Notes: generated by a model not told the origin, from the sequence alone. 64,000 bases of DNA from Alphaproteobacteria bacterium (GCA_020025875.1 JAHHRI010000001.1:1-64000), one strand, 5' to 3'; counted from the first letter of the stretch, positions 8,329 to 18,135 are shown. A program made the numbers and translations.

Positions 8329-9279
8329 TTAAATAAATTTCAACTGACGAAAAATATCCATATCCGTTCTTACTTCCATATACCGGCAATTAAATCTGCG
8401 GCAAAACTCGCGCACAGCCGTTTTTTTGGCAGCAAAATAGCTTTGATATTCCTGACGAAAAGCCGCCGGTCTGCTGTCAAACACCAAACTCCGACCGTTT
8501 TGTTCCACCATATATTCCCCGCTTTTTGGCGCCATTTCTTCAAGCAAATCAAATACATTGACACAAAACACCTGCCCTTTTTTAGCCAAGGCGGCCAATG
8601 CTTTTTTTTCGGCTTCGCCAAAAGCATAAAAATCGCTGACAACAAACACGGCCGCCCGACTTTTAATCAATTTGCTCATGGTTTGCAAAGGCTTTGCCAA
8701 ACTTCCGCTTGCGGCTTTTTCTTCGGGCACGGACAAAATTTTCTGCCCCGTTTCCGCAATTTTTTTCAAAACAGCCATCAGATGAGCTCTGTTTTGTTGT
8801 GACTTGAAAGTGCGCATTTCACGTCCGTCGTAGATAAGCGCACCGAATCGGTCATGATTTTCCTTTGCCAACCAACCGATCAGCGCCGCCGTTTTAGAGG
8901 CCGTAACCGATTTCAACTCTTTTCTGGTACCAAAAACCATACTTGCAGACAAATCGAGCAACACATAAATCTCGCGATCTTTTTCTTCCGCATAAATCTT
9001 GGTATAAGGGCTTTTCTTGCGTGCCGTCACCCGCCAATCGATATCCCGCACGTCGTCACCATAGGTATATTCGCGAATTTCCTCCATCTCAATACCCCGC
9101 CCCTTGAAAACAGACTTCACCTCACCTGCCATGTCGGAGGGTTGGCGTTTGCTTTTTTGGTGCAGCCATGCCAAATTTTTCCGCTGTTCCGTCAATTCTT
9201 CGAGAGATACACTCAACCCGCCCGAATGTTGCCGGTGGCGTCCAAACAATCCGGCTGCCAATTTGGCAATTTTTTTCAT
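8329..9279 (-). CDS. DUF58 domain-containing protein
   Basis: A 316-residue protein of the DUF58 family, which is distantly related to von Willebrand A domains. The conserved core GRGIEMEEIREYTYGDD...DIDWRVTARK lies around residues 60-88, followed by the MIDAS-like YVLLDLSASM near 105-114. It starts after AGGAGG, 24 bases after the MoxR-type ATPase gene, so the two form an operon. Such pairs are thought to act as a chaperone with its client or adaptor. Further members of the usual cluster (VWA, BatD-like and transglutaminase genes) are absent here. Confidence 0.9.
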   Translation of the reverse strand: MKKIAKLAAGLFGRHRQHSGGLSVSLEELTEQRKNLAWLHQKSKRQPSDMAGEVKSVFKGRGIEMEEIREYTYGDDVRDIDWRVTARKKSPYTKIYAEEKDREIYVLLDLSASMVFGTRKELKSVTASKTAALIGWLAKENHDRFGALIYDGREMRTFKSQQNRAHLMAVLKKIAETGQKILSVPEEKAASGSLAKPLQTMSKLIKSRAAVFVVSDFYAFGEAEKKALAALAKKGQVFCVNVFDLLEEMAPKSGEYMVEQNGRSLVFDSRPAAFRQEYQSYFAAKKTAVREFCRRFNCRYMEVRTDMDIFRQLKFI

Positions 9280-9303
9280 GAGGCTTCCTCCTGATCAAAA
9301 AAT

Positions 9304-10275
9304 TTACGGCAACGGAACCATATTAAGCAAACGTCCGATAATGTCATCGCTGCTCACGCCTTCTGCCTGAGCCTCAAAACTCAAAATAATCCGGTGGCGC
9401 AAAATGTCATAAATCACCGCATGGATATCTTCCGGCGTAACAAAATCCCTGCCCGCAAGCCAAGCATTGATTTTGGCGGCGCGGTCAAGCGCAATGGTTG
9501 CTCGCGGGCTGGCTCCGAACATGACCATTCCGCTCAATTCCTCAGCATATTTTTCCGGTTTGCGTGTTGCCACAATCAGCTGCACCAGATATTCTTCCAG
9601 TTCTTTGCTGATATGGGTGGCAAGTGCTTCACGGGTTGCCGCCTCAATATCGGCAATTTCAATTTTATCGAAACCGACTTTGGCTTGAGGGGTGGTAAGA
9701 GTTCCCTCGCCGCGCACCAACTCCAAGATTTTGCGTTCGTCAGCGGCATTGGGCTGATCAATTTTAATATACATCAAGAACCGATCCAGCTGCGCTTCCG
9801 GCAGATTATAAGTTCCTTCATGCTCAATCGGGTTTTGGGTAGCCATGACCATAAACAGACGCGGCAAAAGATAACGCTGCCCGCCGACGCTAACTTGCCG
9901 TTCCGCCATGGCTTCAAGCAAAGCAGATTGCACCTTGGCGGGCGCGCGGTTAATCTCATCGGCAAGCAGCAGATTGGCAAAAATCGGTCCTTTGCGGAAC
10001 TCAAACTCGCCTTTCTGGCTGACATAGATCTCGCTGCCGGTAATATCCGACAGCAACAAATCCGGTGTGAACTGAATACGGTTAAAACCGGCGGAAATGC
10101 AGTCTGCCAAGGTTTTAATCGCTTTGGTTTTTGCCAGTCCCGGTGCGCCTTCGACCAGTGCGTGCCCTTCTGCCAGAAGCGTGATCAGCATTTTTTTCAC
10201 CAAATCTTTCTGCCCGATGATTCGGCTGTCCATATAATCTTTCAAACCAACGATTTTATCGCGTATTTCAGACAT
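9304..10275 (-). CDS. MoxR-family AAA+ ATPase
   Basis: A 323-residue AAA+ ATPase of the MoxR group, which remodels or activates partner proteins. Walker A EGAPGLAKT lies at 42-50 and Walker B LLLADEINRAP at 102-112, followed by the conserved KVQSALLEAMAERQV. Sensor 1 is MATQNPIE, and the lid domain contains GASPRATIAL. It is the first gene of a two-gene unit with the DUF58 protein and is divergent from uvrD. Confidence 0.93.
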   Translation of the reverse strand: MSEIRDKIVGLKDYMDSRIIGQKDLVKKMLITLLAEGHALVEGAPGLAKTKAIKTLADCISAGFNRIQFTPDLLLSDITGSEIYVSQKGEFEFRKGPIFANLLLADEINRAPAKVQSALLEAMAERQVSVGGQRYLLPRLFMVMATQNPIEHEGTYNLPEAQLDRFLMYIKIDQPNAADERKILELVRGEGTLTTPQAKVGFDKIEIADIEAATREALATHISKELEEYLVQLIVATRKPEKYAEELSGMVMFGASPRATIALDRAAKINAWLAGRDFVTPEDIHAVIYDILRHRIILSFEAQAEGVSSDDIIGRLLNMVPLP

Positions 10276-10374
10276 TTTTCCCTCTTGTTTATAGTTTCAT
10301 AAAGCACTTTTATTTCCGTGAATAATAATATAATATAAGAAAAGACAAACAAAAAAACAAGAAGTATCCTAAAA

Positions 10375-12702
10375 ATGAGCGACATATTTGATCTGGCCGC
10401 ACAAGAGCCTGCGACAACCTATGACAACACCACCCGACTTATGCCGGAACTGCCGTGGTTGAACAATCTCAATCCCGAACAAAAACAAGCCGTCACCTCC
10501 ACCGAGGGGCCTCTGTTGGTGCTTTCCGGCGCGGGAACCGGCAAAACCAAAGTGTTGACCACCCGTCTGGCCTATATTCTTGCCAACCGAAAAGCCAACC
10601 CGTGGAACTGTCTGGTTGTAACCTTTACCAACCGTGCTTCTCGCGAAATGAAAAGCCGCGCCCGCAACCTTATCGGTGAAATGGCCGATTCTGTCTGGAT
10701 GGGAACTTTTCACGGCATTGCCGCCAAAATTCTTCGCCTCCATGCCGAACGTGTCGGGCTTAAAAACAACTTTACCATTTTGGGCGAAGACGATCAACGG
10801 CGACTGATCAAACAGATTCTGGAAGCCGAAGGTATTGACGATAAAAAATATCCGCCGCAATCCATTCTGGACAAAATTCAACTGTGGAAAGACAAGGGGC
10901 TGACGGTTGATAAAATCGACGACAACTTTCGCGCCAACATCACCACCGAAGTCTACAAAAAATATCAAAGCAGGCTGTTGGAACTCAACTGTGTCGATTT
11001 TGGCGATCTGTTGCTTTATACCTTAAACATTCTGATGTCCGCCCCCGAAGTGCTGAACGACTACCAAACACGTTTCAAATACATTATGGTGGACGAATAT
11101 CAAGACACCAACGTCACCCAGTATTTGTTTCTCCGCCTGATCTGCCAAAAGCACCGCAATTTGTGCTGCGTCGGTGATGACGACCAATCTATCTATTCAT
11201 GGCGCGGGGCAGAAATTGAAAACATCTTGCGTTTTGAAAAAGATTTCCCCGATGCCCGAATCATTCGCCTTGAACGCAATTATCGCTCCACAGCCAACAT
11301 TTTGTCCGCGGCGTCGGCACTTATCCGTCACAACCATGATCGCCTCGGGAAAACTTTGAAAGTGGCTGAAAATTCGCCTGCCGCCCTTGCGGACAACAGC
11401 AAAATTAAGATCATCAGCACCTACAACGGTGCAGAAGAAGCAGCTTATGTCGCCAATGAAATCGAAAACCTGCATCGAAACGGCACCGGTTACAACCAAA
11501 TGGCCATCCTTGTGCGCACGGCGGCACAAACGCGCGAGTTTGAAGAAAAATTCATTGCCGAAGCCATACCCTATCAGGTCATCGGCGGTCCGAAATTCTA
11601 CGAGCGGGCGGAAATCCGAGATGCCCTCGCCTATCTGCGGGTTGTTTTGCAGCCGGCAGACGATCTGGCTCTGGAACGCATCATTAACAAACCAGCGCGA
11701 AGCATCGGTGCCAAAACCGTCGACAAATTTAAAAACGAAGCGCGTGCCAACCACATTTCCCTGTTTATGGCCATTGAAAAGCTGTTACAAGAAAACGCCT
11801 TAAGCGGCAAAGCCAAATCCAATGCCGCCCAACTGATTGACCATTTTCACCAATGGCGACACACCATGAACGCGGTTTCTCCCGATGAACTGGCATCGCA
11901 GGTGCTGGAAGATTCCGGCTATATGGAAATGCTCAAAATGGACAAGTCCCCCGAAGCCGAAGGACGTATCGAAAACTTAAAAGAGCTGATTAATGTTATG
12001 AGTGACACCAATCAGTACCCCTCTTTAAACGACTTTATGGAACACGTCAGTTTGGTCATGGACAACGACAACAACATAGACACGGACAAAGTCATGCTGA
12101 TCACTTTGCATTCGGCAAAAGGGCTGGAGTTTGAAACTGTGTTTCTGCCCGGCTGGGAAGAAGGGCTTTTTCCGCATCAGCGGGCGTTGGACGAAGGCGG
12201 CGGCAGCGCTTTGGAAGAAGAACGGCGGCTGGCTTATGTCGCCATAACCCGCGCCAAACAAAAACTATATATCTTAACGGCGCTCAACCGCCGCATCTAT
12301 GGTCAGTGGCAAAACAACCTGCCCTCTCGCTTCATCAACGAACTGCCGCCGGAAAATATAGAAATTTGCAATATGTCATCGGCCTATTTCGGTACTTCAG
12401 AAAGTTACGGCAGCCGGTTCGGAGACTATAACCAAACGGCAACCGTTATCCACGACAGCGAACGCTTCAGCTATGTGCGTGAAGAAAACAACGATTGGAG
12501 CGGCAATGTCTGGCGTGCCAAGCGAAAAGCCGTAAACGCCGCCTCCGACACCCCCGTCGGCACAATCGTTTTTCACGAAACGTTTGGTTATGGCAAAGTG
12601 TTGAAAATCGAAGGCAACAAGTTGGAAATTTGGTTTAACGAGGCCGGACATAAAAAACTGTTAAAAGACTATGTCAGAAAAGCGCAGACCGCACGCAAAT
12701 AA
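10375..12702 (+). CDS. uvrD: UvrD/PcrA-type DNA helicase
   Basis: A 775-residue superfamily 1A helicase that unwinds DNA 3' to 5' in nucleotide excision and mismatch repair. Q motif and Walker A are LNPEQKQAV and GAGTGKT (52-58). Motif Ia is TFTNRASREM, motif II DEYQDTN, motif III GDDDQSIYSWRGA, motif IV RLERNYRST, motif V TLHSAKGLEF and motif VI EERRLAYVAITRAK. A C-terminal Tudor-like domain that can bind RNA polymerase is suggested by GTIVFHETFGYGKVLKIEGN. The ATG at 10375 follows AAGAAG. It is divergent from moxR. Confidence 0.95.
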   Translation: MSDIFDLAAQEPATTYDNTTRLMPELPWLNNLNPEQKQAVTSTEGPLLVLSGAGTGKTKVLTTRLAYILANRKANPWNCLVVTFTNRASREMKSRARNLIGEMADSVWMGTFHGIAAKILRLHAERVGLKNNFTILGEDDQRRLIKQILEAEGIDDKKYPPQSILDKIQLWKDKGLTVDKIDDNFRANITTEVYKKYQSRLLELNCVDFGDLLLYTLNILMSAPEVLNDYQTRFKYIMVDEYQDTNVTQYLFLRLICQKHRNLCCVGDDDQSIYSWRGAEIENILRFEKDFPDARIIRLERNYRSTANILSAASALIRHNHDRLGKTLKVAENSPAALADNSKIKIISTYNGAEEAAYVANEIENLHRNGTGYNQMAILVRTAAQTREFEEKFIAEAIPYQVIGGPKFYERAEIRDALAYLRVVLQPADDLALERIINKPARSIGAKTVDKFKNEARANHISLFMAIEKLLQENALSGKAKSNAAQLIDHFHQWRHTMNAVSPDELASQVLEDSGYMEMLKMDKSPEAEGRIENLKELINVMSDTNQYPSLNDFMEHVSLVMDNDNNIDTDKVMLITLHSAKGLEFETVFLPGWEEGLFPHQRALDEGGGSALEEERRLAYVAITRAKQKLYILTALNRRIYGQWQNNLPSRFINELPPENIEICNMSSAYFGTSESYGSRFGDYNQTATVIHDSERFSYVREENNDWSGNVWRAKRKAVNAASDTPVGTIVFHETFGYGKVLKIEGNKLEIWFNEAGHKKLLKDYVRKAQTARK

Positions 12703-12827
12703 GAGATTGTGGGAATATGGATTGTCGGGCAAGGACTGTTAAAGATAAGAAAACAACACGCCGAACGCTGCCCGATGTCCGCTGTGCCGCAACCATATTT
12801 CCTTAAGCTGCGCGCGCTGGGGAGAAG

Positions 12828-12855
12828 CTAAAGGCGCAACGCTTTGCGCCTTTAG
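12828..12855. terminator. Perfect hairpin between uvrD and the barrel gene
   Basis: CTAAAGGCGCAA and TTGCGCCTTTAG form a near-perfect stem between two convergent genes. Neither strand has a clear T tract, so it is a possible bidirectional terminator rather than a certain one. Confidence 0.45.
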
Positions 12856-12891
12856 AAAAAGCCCCGATTCGCAAAAAGAAACAACCGACTT

Positions 12892-13764
12892 CTACAGATC
12901 AAACAGATCGGAATAGGCAAAAGAAAAACCAATCAGGAAATTTGATCCCTCTTTATCCACACCGCACGCTTTGCCCTGAAAATAGCTGAAATAGGGTGCC
13001 AAGCTGAATTTCTGATAAACTTTCACATCCATCCGACCGGTCACGCTCAACTCATATTTTAAATCCGTCGCCACATATTTACTATAGCTGACATAATTAC
13101 GGAAATAGCCTTCCAGCTGGAAAGTCACCTGATCGGAAATGGGCTTTTCCGCCCGCAGCCCAATTTCATAGGCACTTTTTGTCACTTCGTCGCCGCTGTA
13201 GGTAAAGTCATATTCTCCGACTGCCGCGGCATAGAGTTCTTTAAGATAGGTGCCGTTAAACAACTTCAGACCGGTTTTGCCGCGAACCACTTTCATCCTC
13301 GGCGCATCGTTGTTTTTGGTAAATTCGGTTTGATAAGCTATGCTGACAAACGGACCGGCATCTATATCCTGAAACCCGGGTTTCCACAATTTACAATTAT
13401 AATCCGAAGTCAATAAAATTTTGTCGGCATCTTCGTCTGTCGTATGCTTTTCTCCCTCAGGTTTCAAGCGTGTTTCCGCATATTCCATAAACAGACTGTT
13501 GTTCCATTGTGTATTTGGGCGCTCATATTCAAGCACAAAATCGAACACGCCTTTAATCATTGTTTTGCTGTCTGCGCTCAACTGAGAATTGGGGCTGTCA
13601 ACGTAAAGGTCGGCGTTTTTAACTTCGGTTGAAGCCATCTCCAGCGCCACGCGGCGAAAATTTGCCCGCAAATGGCTTGTTTCGGTCTTTTCATCTGCCT
13701 GTACGGTCACAGAGGCAGCCATGTATACAACAGCTGTCAATGCCGGCAATTTATATTTGATCAT
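12892..13764 (-). CDS. Predicted outer-membrane beta-barrel protein
   Basis: A 290-residue secreted protein of unknown function. A signal peptide of about 23 residues ends at VQA. The rest is rich in alternating polar and hydrophobic stretches with many Y, F and K residues, as in a barrel of about ten to twelve strands. Examples are FVSIAYQTEFT, QLEGYFRNYVSY and FLIGFSFAYSDLFDL at the end. It carries two Cys (CKLW and KACG) that could pair. The ATG at 13764 follows GGAG. It ends in L rather than F, which is less typical of BAM substrates. I recognise no named family. Confidence 0.6.
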   Translation of the reverse strand: MIKYKLPALTAVVYMAASVTVQADEKTETSHLRANFRRVALEMASTEVKNADLYVDSPNSQLSADSKTMIKGVFDFVLEYERPNTQWNNSLFMEYAETRLKPEGEKHTTDEDADKILLTSDYNCKLWKPGFQDIDAGPFVSIAYQTEFTKNNDAPRMKVVRGKTGLKLFNGTYLKELYAAAVGEYDFTYSGDEVTKSAYEIGLRAEKPISDQVTFQLEGYFRNYVSYSKYVATDLKYELSVTGRMDVKVYQKFSLAPYFSYFQGKACGVDKEGSNFLIGFSFAYSDLFDL

Positions 13765-13890
13765 CCAATCTCCGTCGTTTACAATTTAGTTTATCAGATA
13801 TATAAACGATTGAAGAGGATTGGCAAGCTTTAAATGCCCGTTACCCGCAACATTTAAATCTCAGCGCATCTTAGCGCAAGAGGACAAAAC

Positions 13891-14415
13891 ATGAACATAG
13901 ATCAACTGGCAGAAGCGATCTGCCGCCTAAAAGACACCCCTCGCAACGGCTGGATCCACCGCATGGTGGAAAATCCGGAATCCGTTGCCGATCATTCGTG
14001 GGGGCTCTGCCTGCTCACGCTTATTCTATGCCCCGCTCATCTCGATCGGCTGAAATGTATGGAGCTTGCCGTCGTTCATGATCTGGCGGAAGAAATCACC
14101 GGCGACTATGTACCCGACGACAAAATCTCCCATCAGGAAAAACACGACTTGGAACTCAAAGCAATGGAACAAATTGCCGCACAGGTAAAATGTCCTCGGC
14201 TGCTCTCGCTGTTTGAGGAATATGAACAGCGCAGCACGCCGGAAGCCCTATTCGTTAAACAAATGGACAAACTCGAAGTGGTATTGCAAGCACGCTACTA
14301 CGACCTTAACCACCGCAGTCGCTATTTTGAGGAAAAGCGCGAATGGCTTTCGCTGTTTGAGGAATATGAAAAAAATGCTCGCCCCGTACTAAACGGACTG
14401 CTGGAAAAATTATAG
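13891..14415 (+). CDS. HD-domain hydrolase, HDDC2/YfbR-like
   Basis: A 174-residue metal-dependent phosphohydrolase. The HD signature is complete: H in ESVADHSW (about 33), the HD pair in VVHDLAEE (about 67-68), and D in KQMDKLE. The GDYVPDD segment after the HD pair is typical of the HDDC2/YfbR 5'-deoxynucleotidase group, which removes phosphate from deoxynucleoside monophosphates. Length fits. The ATG follows AGAGGAC. Substrate is inferred from family resemblance. tRNA-Met follows. Confidence 0.85.
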   Translation: MNIDQLAEAICRLKDTPRNGWIHRMVENPESVADHSWGLCLLTLILCPAHLDRLKCMELAVVHDLAEEITGDYVPDDKISHQEKHDLELKAMEQIAAQVKCPRLLSLFEEYEQRSTPEALFVKQMDKLEVVLQARYYDLNHRSRYFEEKREWLSLFEEYEKNARPVLNGLLEKL

Positions 14416-14434
14416 TTTTTTTTATAAAAAACTC

Positions 14435-14463
14435 TTGACAACGAGAGAAAGTTTCTTTATTAA
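14435..14463 (+). promoter_or_regulatory. Promoter of tRNA-Met
   Basis: A perfect TTGACA is followed after 17 bases by TATTAA, ending 15 bases before the tRNA. Confidence 0.65.
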
Positions 14464-14478
14464 AGATGCTGTCTTTAT

Positions 14479-14555
14479 GGCGGGGTAGCTCAGGTGGTTA
14501 GAGCAGCGGAATCATAATCCGCGTGTCGTTGGTTCGAATCCGACCCTCGCTACCA
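14479..14555 (+). tRNA. tRNA-Met (anticodon CAT), elongator
   Basis: The cloverleaf has acceptor GGCGGGG/CCTCGCT, anticodon stem GCGGA/TCCGC with loop ATCATAA, T loop TTCGAAT, and an encoded CCA. The lack of three G:C pairs in the anticodon stem and the paired first base argue against initiator tRNA. An Ile2 tRNA with modified CAT is a less likely alternative. Confidence 0.93.
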
Positions 14556-14557
14556 AC

Positions 14558-14586
14558 AAAAAACCCTAGATTATCTAGGGTTTTTT
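14558..14586. terminator. Bidirectional intrinsic terminator
   Basis: AAAAAACCCTAGA and TCTAGGGTTTTTT form a perfect stem with a three-base loop. It has T runs on both strands and can serve both tRNA-Met and the convergent DUF378 gene. Confidence 0.93.
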
Positions 14587-14614
14587 CTTTGCTTTAAAAC
14601 AATCTTTTAACTAT

Positions 14615-14839
14615 TTAATTTTTTTTACTTTTTTCTGCCATTTTCTCCGCCGCAGGCAAGGAAGAAAAAATCAGCAATATGGCAGAAGCGCCGACCAATA
14701 TATAGACAATGCGGCTCAAAATGCTCATCGCGCCAAAAAGAAAAGCAACCAAATCAAAGCCAAACAAGCCGATCAGCCCCCAATTTAAACCTCCGATAAT
14801 CGTCAAAATCAGTGCCGTATTGAAAACGATATTATTCAT
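14615..14839 (-). CDS. DUF378 family membrane protein
   Basis: A 74-residue inner-membrane protein with two transmembrane helices (about 6-28 and 40-62). The family signature TIIGGLNWGLIGLFGFDLVA lies at 14-33. The tail is short and basic. DUF378 (YuzA-like) proteins have no known function. The start follows GGGAG with a good gap, and the gene ends at the shared terminator. Confidence 0.9.
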   Translation of the reverse strand: MNNIVFNTALILTIIGGLNWGLIGLFGFDLVAFLFGAMSILSRIVYILVGASAILLIFSSLPAAEKMAEKSKKN

Positions 14840-15011
14840 AACTTATCTCCCGATTTATTATCATCTAACGAAGATAATATTGTGACTGATACAGATTTTT
14901 CAATATGAACATCAAGCAGAAAATTGTTTTGCCGCCCCAACCGGCAGCTGACAACGCCTTACCGATTGACCGTTTCGACAATAGAAAACAGGCCTTTTGG
15001 GGCGCACAAAT

Positions 15012-15962
15012 TTACAGTTCTGTTCTGATAATATCATCAATCAGGGTATAACGAGGTTTCCAACCGAGCTCCGATTCCGCCAGATCGGAGGCGGCGACCA
15101 ACACCGCGGGATCTCCGAGTCGATGTTCCTCAAAACGCACCGGCAACGGTTTGCCGATAATTCTCTCGGTTGCGTCAATCACTTCCTTAACCGACACCCC
15201 TTGCGATGTTCCCAAGTTGAATATGCCCGAAGGACGCCCTGCAAGCAACCGTTTAATTGCCGATACATGAGCGTCCGCCAAATCAGACACATGGACATAA
15301 TCTCGTATACAAGTACCGTCACGAGTTTCATAATCATTGCCAAACACCGACAAATATTGACGCTTTCCGTCAACCACTTCTTTAATGATCGGCAACAGGT
15401 TTTGCGGATGACGGTCACGACCTTTAATTGCTCCCGAAGCATCATAGCCGGCAGCGTTAAAATAGCGCAGCGCCGTATATTTAATTCCTTTCAGGCGGTC
15501 ATACCAATCCATCAACCGTTCTGTTTCCTGCTTGGTAAACCCATAAAAACTAATCGGGTTAAGCGGGTGTTTTTCGTCAACCGGCAGATATTCCGGCATA
15601 CCGTACACCGCGGCCGACGAGGAAAAAACCAGTGCTTTAACATTGTTTTGTGCCATTGCATTCAAAATATGAACCGCTCCGAGCAAATTGTTTTCGGCAT
15701 AAAGTTCGGGGTTGATCATTGATTCTCCGACTGCTTTTTTGGCAGCCAGATGAACAACCGCCTCAAACCCCTGCCGCATTGTTTTTTCCAGTTGTCCATA
15801 GTCTAGGATATTTCCTTCGACAAAGTGAGCGGCGGGAAACAGGTTAATTTTGTGTCCGCTTGACAAATCATCATAAACGGTTACATCGGCATGATCTGCC
15901 AATAATGCTTTAACCACATGCGAACCGATATAACCCGCACCACCGATCACCAAAACTTTCAT
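15012..15962 (-). CDS. galE: UDP-glucose 4-epimerase
   Basis: A 316-residue extended short-chain dehydrogenase that interconverts UDP-glucose and UDP-galactose with bound NAD. The NAD motif GGAGYIGS lies at 7-14, followed by YDDLSSGH. The active site has the serine in SSSAAVYG and the YGFTK pair of tyrosine and lysine. RYFNAAG and the GTCIRDYVHVSDLA motif are typical of GalE. The start ATG overlaps the stop of ugd as ATGA, so the two are translationally coupled; the seven upstream residues of the longer frame are not needed. Both supply sugar nucleotides for surface polysaccharide. Confidence 0.95.
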   Translation of the reverse strand: MKVLVIGGAGYIGSHVVKALLADHADVTVYDDLSSGHKINLFPAAHFVEGNILDYGQLEKTMRQGFEAVVHLAAKKAVGESMINPELYAENNLLGAVHILNAMAQNNVKALVFSSSAAVYGMPEYLPVDEKHPLNPISFYGFTKQETERLMDWYDRLKGIKYTALRYFNAAGYDASGAIKGRDRHPQNLLPIIKEVVDGKRQYLSVFGNDYETRDGTCIRDYVHVSDLADAHVSAIKRLLAGRPSGIFNLGTSQGVSVKEVIDATERIIGKPLPVRFEEHRLGDPAVLVAASDLAESELGWKPRYTLIDDIIRTEL

Positions 15963-17269
15963 TTTATTTTTTTCCCCACACATTGATAGTCAAACCCGAG
16001 TTGTTGCACCTCATCAAGGCTCAACATATTGCGCATATCAACGATTCTGGCGCAACGCATTATCTTTTTCAGCCGTTTAAGATCCAGATGCTTAAAATCT
16101 TCCCATTCGGTCAAGATCACGGCAACTTCCGCATCACGGCAAGCCTCGTCAACACTTTCCGCATATTGAACCGTATTGTTTAAAATGGTTTTGGCATTTT
16201 CCGTTGCCTTAGGATCATAAACCATAATATTGCGGGAATGTTTGATCATTTCTTTGACAATGTCAATCGCCGGCGATTCCCGACAATCGTCCGTTCCGCC
16301 TTTGAAAGCCAAACCCAACACCGCAATTTTTCCCTCCGGACGCTCTTTCACCAACTCAATCACCCGCCGTCCGATCATAGATTTTCGGGCATCGTTTTGA
16401 GCAATGGTGGTTTCAATCAACGTAAGATGCGCGCCAAATTTTCTGCCCATCTGTGCCATGGCGTTGGTATCTTTGGGAAAACAAGAGCCGCCGTACCCCG
16501 GCCCCGAATTAAGAAATTTTTTGCCGATACGGCTGTCCAGCCCCATTCCTTTTGCCACTTCTTTAATGTCGGCATCGGCGCATTCGCAAAAATCCGCCAT
16601 TTCGTTGATATAGTGAATTTTCATTGCCAAAAAGGCGTTTGAGGCATATTTGATGGTTTCCGACGAACGGCGTTTAACGCACAAAATTTCGCTTTTGCCG
16701 ACAAAGGGTTGATAAAGATTAAGCATCACTTCACGCGCTTTGTTGCTTTCGGCACCGATCACAATCCGATCAGGGTTAAAAAAGTCGTAAATGGCAAACC
16801 CCTCGCGCAAAAACTCAGGCAAAGAAACCACATCAAAATCGGCTTTCGGATTAACCTTGCGAATAATCTTCTCAATTTCATCGCCGCTGCCTACCGGCAC
16901 CGTCGATTTAGTTGCCACAACCGTATACCCTTGCAAATAGCGAGCCAATTCTTCCGCTGCCGCATAAATATATTTCAAGTCGGCTTCTTTGGTCAGCGGA
17001 TGCGGAGGCGTGCCCACCGCCAACATCACGACATCGGCATCTTTGACCGCGCTTTCCATATCTGTGGTAAAGCTCAAAGCACCGGCGGCCACGTTTTTTT
17101 GAAAAAGTTCCTCCAACCCGTCCTCATATAAAGTTAACTCACCACGGTTGAGCTTGTCGATTTTGTCTGTCAGCTTGTCAACGCAGACAACTCTGTTTCC
17201 GAGTTCGGCCAATCCGACCCCCGTGGGCAGACCGACATATCCCGTTCCGATAATGGCAATTTTCATCAT
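15959..17269 (-). CDS. ugd: UDP-glucose 6-dehydrogenase
   Basis: A 436-residue NAD-dependent enzyme that oxidises UDP-glucose twice to UDP-glucuronate, a precursor of capsule and modified lipid A sugars. The N-terminal Rossmann motif GTGYVG lies at 8-13. The catalytic cysteine C263 lies in GPGYGGSCFPKDT, and the C-terminal UDP-binding domain starts near 310 with IAVLGLAFKGGTDDCRESPA. It is the first gene of a pair with galE and overlaps it by four bases. Confidence 0.95.
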   Translation of the reverse strand: MMKIAIIGTGYVGLPTGVGLAELGNRVVCVDKLTDKIDKLNRGELTLYEDGLEELFQKNVAAGALSFTTDMESAVKDADVVMLAVGTPPHPLTKEADLKYIYAAAEELARYLQGYTVVATKSTVPVGSGDEIEKIIRKVNPKADFDVVSLPEFLREGFAIYDFFNPDRIVIGAESNKAREVMLNLYQPFVGKSEILCVKRRSSETIKYASNAFLAMKIHYINEMADFCECADADIKEVAKGMGLDSRIGKKFLNSGPGYGGSCFPKDTNAMAQMGRKFGAHLTLIETTIAQNDARKSMIGRRVIELVKERPEGKIAVLGLAFKGGTDDCRESPAIDIVKEMIKHSRNIMVYDPKATENAKTILNNTVQYAESVDEACRDAEVAVILTEWEDFKHLDLKRLKKIMRCARIVDMRNMLSLDEVQQLGFDYQCVGKKIK

Positions 17270-17447
17270 TACTTACGCATCCTCATATATCCGAAAGTCA
17301 GTTATTTAGAACGTTTTAATCATAATCAAACCGTTTGCAAAAACAAGCGTGGATTAGATTTTATACACTATTAACGATTTGTATTGCTAAAACAGCTAAA
17401 AACCATTATATTTTGCATAATGATTTATTTTCGAGGACTATTTGTCA

Positions 17448-18122
17448 ATGCAAAAGGAGCTGTACCTGTTTATCATTTGGCCAAACGGCCGTTTTATGGA
17501 AAAACAGATTGTTGCCGACATCAAAAAAAAGTTTGAAATTTTCCGCATTTTTGAAGTCTGCTGGAAAGAGGAGCATTTTGCTCTCAATTTGGCGCGTTTT
17601 TATGGCAAAAAACTCCCTAAAGGATGCAAAAAAGAAAAAGAAACCGGCACCGGCTCTTTTAAGATCTACCTCGTTTACGACAACAATCCGCAATACACGG
17701 ACGGCAAAAATACAAATATTGTCAAAAAGAAACAAGAATATCGCCAGCTTGCCGGAGGCGGCAATCTGATCCATGCCAGCGACAACCCTGCCGAAACCAA
17801 TGAAAACCTGTTGTTCCTGCTGGGCAAAACAATCAAGGAACTGGAGCAAGAAGGACCGCAGACCAATATCGGCGTCATCAGCCACGACCTGATCGGCTGC
17901 CCGACATGGGACAGTCTTCGTCAAGCATTGGATACGGTAAGGAAAATCCCTTTTACCAGAGTAAAAGCTTATAAAAATTCATACCTTATCCATAGTCGCA
18001 ACGCCGATTTGGCTCGCCGTCTGCTCAATGCCTCCAGCCATTTTTCCATTCCCGGAATCCACAAATATTCGATTGAAGTCGGCAAAACCAAACAACCGAT
18101 ATATATTCGCAAAATCAACTAA
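17448..18122 (+). CDS. Conserved-looking protein of unknown function
   Basis: A 224-residue soluble protein with no signal peptide. Features that look conserved are LYLFIIWPNGR at the start, W near 39 with FALNLARFYGKKL, a TGTGSFKIYLVYDNNPQY strand, and GGGNLIHASDNPAETNENL in the middle. From memory this layout resembles an uncharacterised domain met beside capsule or teichoic-type glycosyltransferases, but I cannot name it. The ATG at 17448 has GAGGA ten bases before it; a TTG at 17442 is too close. It is divergent from ugd, which would fit a polysaccharide role. Confidence 0.7.
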   Translation: MQKELYLFIIWPNGRFMEKQIVADIKKKFEIFRIFEVCWKEEHFALNLARFYGKKLPKGCKKEKETGTGSFKIYLVYDNNPQYTDGKNTNIVKKKQEYRQLAGGGNLIHASDNPAETNENLLFLLGKTIKELEQEGPQTNIGVISHDLIGCPTWDSLRQALDTVRKIPFTRVKAYKNSYLIHSRNADLARRLLNASSHFSIPGIHKYSIEVGKTKQPIYIRKIN

Positions 18123-18135
18123 ACCGAATGCGCGG

